A stretch of 17,247 nt of DNA. It comes from CAYTCZ01 sp964436315 (GTDB taxonomy: Bacteria; Actinomycetota; Thermoleophilia; Gaiellales; Gaiellaceae). Where the stretch lies: assembly GCA_964436315.1 (NCBI GenBank), contig CAYTCZ010000087.1:1-17247 (forward strand), in the 5' to 3' direction. The position numbers and the translations under genes are program-made. Below, piece by piece: positions 14,637 to 17,247 of this stretch; the stretch's first letter is position 1, and every line of letters begins with the position of its first letter. Under the pieces are notes generated by a model. It made no database searches, had not been told where the DNA came from, and worked only from the letters and a program-made list of their open reading frames with translations.

Positions 14637-15440
14637 TCAGACTCGTCCGAACAAGCCGGACGGATCTCGTCCCCCGCGGCCGGCGACGAGGTCTCGGATC
14701 AGCTCCATCGTCATCTCGACGAGCGCTGCGAAGATCTGCTCACCTTCTTCGCGCGACGCTTCGGCGGGTGCGCCTGCGTAAGCCTGGGTGAGACCCATCT
14801 CGCGGAAGTCCTTCTTTCCGGCGGCAATCTCTTTCGCGAGGTTGACCGGGACATACGGGAGAGAGCGCATCAGCTCGACCTCGACGAGCTCTGGACGTTC
14901 GGCGAGTACGAGCGACGTCTCGTAGCGGTCGGCGTGCGATTCGCCCCTCTGAAATGCGTCAGTGAGCCGTTCTGCGCGTGCCCGTCGCGTCAGGTCGACG
15001 TAGCCGACCACTGTCGCATGGCTCTCCTCCAATGAGTCCATTGCCCGGTGCAGCGTCTGCAGGTGCTCCGGCTCGAAGTGGTTGTTGACGAGCACGATGT
15101 AGCGGAAGCCCTGATCGAGGAGGGATGCACATGCGTCGACGATCATCGATCGGAGGGCCTCCTCGCCCACGTGGACCGCACCGCCGAAGCCCCCGGCATA
15201 TCGCGTGACCCCGAAAGAGAGCGTCGGGAGGATGAGGGCACGCAACTCGGGATCGGTGACGAGTTCGGAGGCCACGCGCTCGCAGATACCGATCGAGATG
15301 ATCAAGTCCGTCGCCAGCGGCGCATGCGGCCCGTGTGGCTCGGTCGCGCCTACCGGGAAGAGCAGCACCGTGGCCCGCTCCGACTCCAACAGCTCTTCCA
15401 CCTGACGGTACGTCAGCTCCGAGAAATAGAGCTCTGTCAT
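14637..15440 (-). CDS. Creatininase-family metal-dependent amidohydrolase
   Basis: Cytoplasmic 267-residue protein of the creatininase superfamily, which hydrolyses cyclic amides or formamides with two bound metals; members include creatinine amidohydrolase, the mycofactocin peptidase MftE and archaeal formylaminopyrimidine deformylase. Metal ligands known from creatininase are all recognisable: E34 and H36 in GATEPHGPH, D45 in LATD, H121 and E123 in VNNHFE, plus H169 and E174 in the ESHADRYETS motif (the usual form is HAGxxETS, so Asp replaces Gly after HA). An additional HVGEEAL segment matches the family core. The gene begins 15 bases after the methyltransferase stop and ends 62 bases before HyuB, with a hairpin between. 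The substrate is unknown: it may open a ring or remove an amide upstream of the HyuA/HyuB step, but genuine creatinine hydrolysis is not implied. Confidence 0.9.
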   Translation of the reverse strand: MTELYFSELTYRQVEELLESERATVLLFPVGATEPHGPHAPLATDLIISIGICERVASELVTDPELRALILPTLSFGVTRYAGGFGGAVHVGEEALRSMIVDACASLLDQGFRYIVLVNNHFEPEHLQTLHRAMDSLEESHATVVGYVDLTRRARAERLTDAFQRGESHADRYETSLVLAERPELVEVELMRSLPYVPVNLAKEIAAGKKDFREMGLTQAYAGAPAEASREEGEQIFAALVEMTMELIRDLVAGRGGRDPSGLFGRV

Positions 15441-15455
15441 CCGCAGACTACGAGC

Positions 15456-16199
15456 TCAACGGCGGCGATAGACGTACACCTCCGTCACATACGTCAGGCC
15501 GACGCGCACGGGGAGTTCTGACTGCAGCGCACGGACCTCCTCAAACGCCGCACGCTGTTCTTCGGCCGGCAGAGCTGCAATCGAGGAGAGCGAACTGACG
15601 AGGTCGACGAGGGCTTCCCTGGGGAGAGTCTGAGTCTGACGAACCTCGATCTGGTCGTCGAGGTTGAAAGCGGTGCCGCGAAAGGCTTGCTTCCACGAGC
15701 CGTCGGGATGGAATGGGGCATCTCGGTGGTACCGATCGATCAATGCCACGATCGCGGTTTGCGCTGGATCATCCGGCTCTCGTCGATTCCACACGAGGCC
15801 GAGGCGACCCTGAGGCCGGAGCACCCGAGCGATCTCCGCGAGAGCCTCCGAACCACGGAACCAATGGAATGCCTGACCGGCGACCACTGCGTGGACGCTC
15901 TCGTCTCCGAGCGGTATCGCCTCGGCGGTTCCGTCGAGAGCCTCGGCGTCGGGAGCGGTCTCACGGAGCACCTCTCGCATCGACGCCTGGGGCTCAATCG
16001 CAACGATTCGAGCTCCGGTCGGGAGGAGAAGGCGCGTGAGCTTCCCGGTCCCCGCTCCGAGGTCGGCGATCGCCGACGTAGCATCGATCTGGAGTCGATC
16101 AATGAGGAAGTCGATTGCGTCTTGGGCGTAACTCGGACGTGTGCGCTCGTAGGCGGCGGCGACCTCGCCGAAGCTTGAGGCGACGGGATGGACGCTCAT
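15456..16199 (-). CDS. Class I SAM-dependent methyltransferase
   Basis: Cytoplasmic methyltransferase with a Rossmann fold, 247 residues from the ATG at 16199. Motif I is ADLGAGTGKLT at about 45-55 and the acidic ribose-binding residue is E69 in VAIEP. The DGTAEAIPLGDESVHAVVAGQAFHWF stretch covers the post-II and IV motifs (about 88-113), and RVLRPQGRLGLVWNRRE is the following strand and loop. This layout is the UbiE/Methyltransf_11 type seen in many small-molecule methyltransferases. I prefer 16199 over the GTG at 16220 because GGAGG lies between them, 14 bases from the ATG, and the family begins near SFGEVAAAYERTRP. It sits second in the operon, 30 bases after a small basic ORF. O-, N- or C-methyl specificity cannot be told. 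Its place in the pathway is unclear; it could act on an intermediate or be a passenger. Confidence 0.9.
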   Translation of the reverse strand: MSVHPVASSFGEVAAAYERTRPSYAQDAIDFLIDRLQIDATSAIADLGAGTGKLTRLLLPTGARIVAIEPQASMREVLRETAPDAEALDGTAEAIPLGDESVHAVVAGQAFHWFRGSEALAEIARVLRPQGRLGLVWNRREPDDPAQTAIVALIDRYHRDAPFHPDGSWKQAFRGTAFNLDDQIEVRQTQTLPREALVDLVSSLSSIAALPAEEQRAAFEEVRALQSELPVRVGLTYVTEVYVYRRR

Positions 16200-16229
16200 C
16201 GGCGTACCGCGACCCTCCACAGCCGGCCG

Positions 16230-16397
16230 CTACTGCTCGTCGTCGATCTCGGCGGCCTTGTCGGCGGATCTCGTTCGGCGACGCTTCGTGCGTCGGTCGG
16301 CCATCGGCCCGGCCTTCTTGCCGGCCTTGAGCCTGACTTCCTCCGGGTCGAGGGCAGGCCGCCGGACCTTCTTGTGCTGCTTATCGCCACTGCTCAT
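16230..16397 (-). CDS. Small basic protein of unknown function (55 residues)
   Basis: An ATG at 16397 opens a 55-codon frame ending in TAG at 16230-16232. The product begins MSSGDKQHKKVRRPALD, has a central lysine/arginine-rich segment with RRTKRRRTRS at about 35-44, and ends in an acidic tail EIDDEQ. There is no hydrophobic segment, cysteine or known motif. The charge pattern (basic body, acidic end) is that of small nucleic-acid-binding or ribosome-associated proteins, but this is only a resemblance. Support for coding comes from its position 30 bases upstream of the methyltransferase at the head of the operon, a promoter-like element directly before it, and the fact that it fills an otherwise empty gap. 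No ribosome-binding site precedes it, so it would be translated from a leaderless or nearly leaderless message. I do not recognise the family. Confidence 0.5.
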   Translation of the reverse strand: MSSGDKQHKKVRRPALDPEEVRLKAGKKAGPMADRRTKRRRTRSADKAAEIDDEQ

Positions 16398-16406
16398 AGT
16401 CAACCA

Positions 16407-16412
16407 ATTATG
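16407..16412 (-). promoter_or_regulatory. Possible -10 element for the operon
   Basis: On the minus strand this reads CATAAT, five of six matches to TATAAT, and stands out in GC-rich surroundings. The expected transcription start about seven bases downstream falls one to three bases before the ATG at 16397, suggesting a leaderless transcript. No good -35 hexamer was found 16-18 bases upstream, so an activator or alternative sigma factor would be needed. Confidence 0.25.
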
Positions 16413-16512
16413 GGCGACGTTTTAGTCAGCATGAGGCTTGGCGCCTCTTCCGGTAGGTGCAGCACCCCCGGCTGGCGGCTGAGACACGGCGCATCTCGCC
16501 GCGATCGCCCTC

Positions 16513-16536
16513 GCACATATCTCTGTCGATATGCGC
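16513..16536. promoter_or_regulatory. Operator-like inverted repeat upstream of the operon
   Basis: Arms CATATC (16516-16521) and GATATG (16528-16533) are perfect reverse complements around TCTGTC. After one mismatch the symmetry continues with GC on each side. It lies about 115-140 bases upstream of the first operon gene, consistent with a dimeric regulator site. No regulator gene is in the window, so identity of the binder is unknown. Confidence 0.35.
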
Positions 16537-16590
16537 TTCGGTCGATCCCGCCGAGCTGCTTGGTCTCATCCGTCCCCGACGGCACCGTAC

Positions 16591-17114
16591 CTACCGGAAC
16601 AGGCTCTTAGCGCTGGTCCGGCTCAACCACCGCAGACTATGCGATGGCGTCTGTCTAATCTTCTTGCCGCTGGCGAGGTGCGTGATCGTCTGCCCATTCT
16701 CGCGTTCGACAGCCGTGACGGCTTCGCCGAATCGAAAGATCACACCGAGGTCGCGAAGGTGGTAGCGGAGGGATTCTGTGATCTCCGCGTCACAGGTTTC
16801 GCGCGAGTTGGTCGCGAACACGTCACGCTCACACTGGATCATCTGGAAGGTCCGCTGCTGGATGTCCTCGAACGTCACCTTTTCCTTGACCCCGGTATCC
16901 CTGGCCGTGGATGCCGCGCTGGTTCAGGCCGGTGAGATAGGGAATCGCCTCTCGTATCGTCTTCGATGGCATGTCCCGGTGTTGAGGCAGACGCCACCCA
17001 TCTGCGATCCGCGCTCGATCACCGCCGCTCGGTGTCGCAACTTCGCAGCTGAATCGCGGCCTCCTGGCCTGCGGGGCCTAAGCCAATCGCGATCAGGTCG
17101 TAGTCGTAGTCCAC
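16591..17114 (-). pseudogene. sthA: Decayed Si-specific NAD(P)+ transhydrogenase (SthA-like) remnant
   Basis: Remains of a flavoprotein disulfide-reductase-family transhydrogenase, which interconverts NADH and NADPH in the cytoplasm (about 465 residues when intact). A GTG at 17114 with GAGG five bases before it starts YDYDLIAIGLGPAGQEAAIQ, the FAD-binding fold. A frameshift near 17043 leads to RAAVIERGSQMGGVCLNTGT. A second near 16973 restores MPSKTIREAIPYLTGLNQRG, and a third near 16890 restores KVTFEDIQQRTFQMIQ. Near 16790-16800 the sequence jumps from about residue 105 to about residue 225 of the family (DAEITESLRYHLRDLGVIF), and it decays after LASGKKI near 16660. SthA-type enzymes have a degenerate redox-motif region, as here (one cysteine). 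Three frameshifts, an internal deletion of roughly 120 codons and loss of the last 200 or so residues make it non-functional. Family identification by recognisable segments is strong. Confidence 0.85.
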
Positions 17115-17247
17115 CTTTGCCTCGGAGCGTTGCCAGGCTCACCACTGCTGCGGTTGACGAGTGTGCCCTGCTCACGGCGATTGTCGGTCCAGCGCGACCG
17201 GTAATGGGTGGACCGCTGGTCCTCGAATGGTTTCGAAGGTATGACAA
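17115..17247. other. Window edge, no gene seen
   Basis: These 133 bases precede the transhydrogenase remnant in its direction of transcription. I find no gene here, only a short imperfect inverted repeat around 17187-17222 (GGTCCAGCG against CGCTGGTCC with one mismatch). An original promoter of the remnant may lie here. Confidence 0.4.

Larger units (their letters stand above)
16398..16590. other. Non-coding spacer upstream of the catabolic operon
   Basis: I see no supported gene in these 193 bases. A 61-codon minus-strand frame crosses it (16400-16585) but its composition is arginine-rich, it matches nothing I know, and it has no start signals. The spacer separates the transhydrogenase remnant from the first gene of the operon and contains the inverted repeat at 16513-16536 and the -10-like hexamer at 16407-16412, so it is the likely control region. 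Confidence 0.5.

Noticed and set aside
16400..16585. 61-codon minus-strand frame in the spacer
   Set aside because: No start signal, no motif, and it overlaps the promoter-like and dyad elements; probably chance or further decay of the neighbouring pseudogene.
1..17247. Search for tRNA, rRNA, CRISPR repeats, insertion sequences and integrase genes
   Set aside because: No cloverleaf, spaced direct repeats, transposase motifs or terminal inverted repeats were seen on either strand.

Overview
The window is GC-rich bacterial chromosomal DNA in which every convincing gene lies on the minus strand, so transcription runs from high to low coordinates. The substrate-binding protein carries a typical bacterial lipobox, and GTG starts and start/stop overlaps are frequent. 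Gene content (long peptide-type ABC components, hydantoinase/carboxylase operon, membrane-anchored propeller) would fit an uncultured Chloroflexota- or Actinobacteriota-like lineage. I cannot fix the phylum from sequence alone.

Layout in transcription order. (1) 17247-16398 has no intact gene. It holds a decayed Si-specific NAD(P)+ transhydrogenase (SthA-like) pseudogene with three frameshifts, an internal deletion and a missing C-terminus. A spacer with an operator-like inverted repeat and a possible -10 element follows. (2) 16397-8738 is a compact catabolic-looking operon: a 55-residue basic protein, a class I SAM methyltransferase, a creatininase-family metallo-amidohydrolase, a hydantoinase-B/carboxylase alpha-type subunit with a fused C-terminal zinc domain resembling acetone carboxylase gamma, a benzoate-CoA-ligase-like AMP-forming ligase, and a hydantoinase-A/carboxylase beta-type subunit. 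(3) 8703-6196 encodes an exported, C-terminally membrane-anchored six-Asp-box beta-propeller protein. (4) 6169-24 is a dipeptide/oligopeptide/nickel-type ABC importer: lipoprotein substrate-binding protein, two permeases and one ATPase. The partner ATPase, if present, lies beyond base 1.

Working model (inference): the importer brings in a substrate and the HyuA/HyuB-gamma complex carboxylates or hydrolyses it with ATP. Because the gamma-type zinc domain is known from acetone/acetophenone carboxylases and a benzoate/benzoylacetate-CoA-ligase-like enzyme sits between the two subunits, I favour ATP-dependent carboxylation of a ketone followed by CoA activation of the resulting keto acid. The creatininase neighbour keeps a cyclic-amide (hydantoin-like) route open as the main alternative.

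The two most unusual things are the 822-residue substrate-binding protein, whose SBP family 5 sequence landmarks occur in circularly permuted order, and the HyuB-gamma fusion. The permease DppC also carries an extracytoplasmic insert of about 210 residues.
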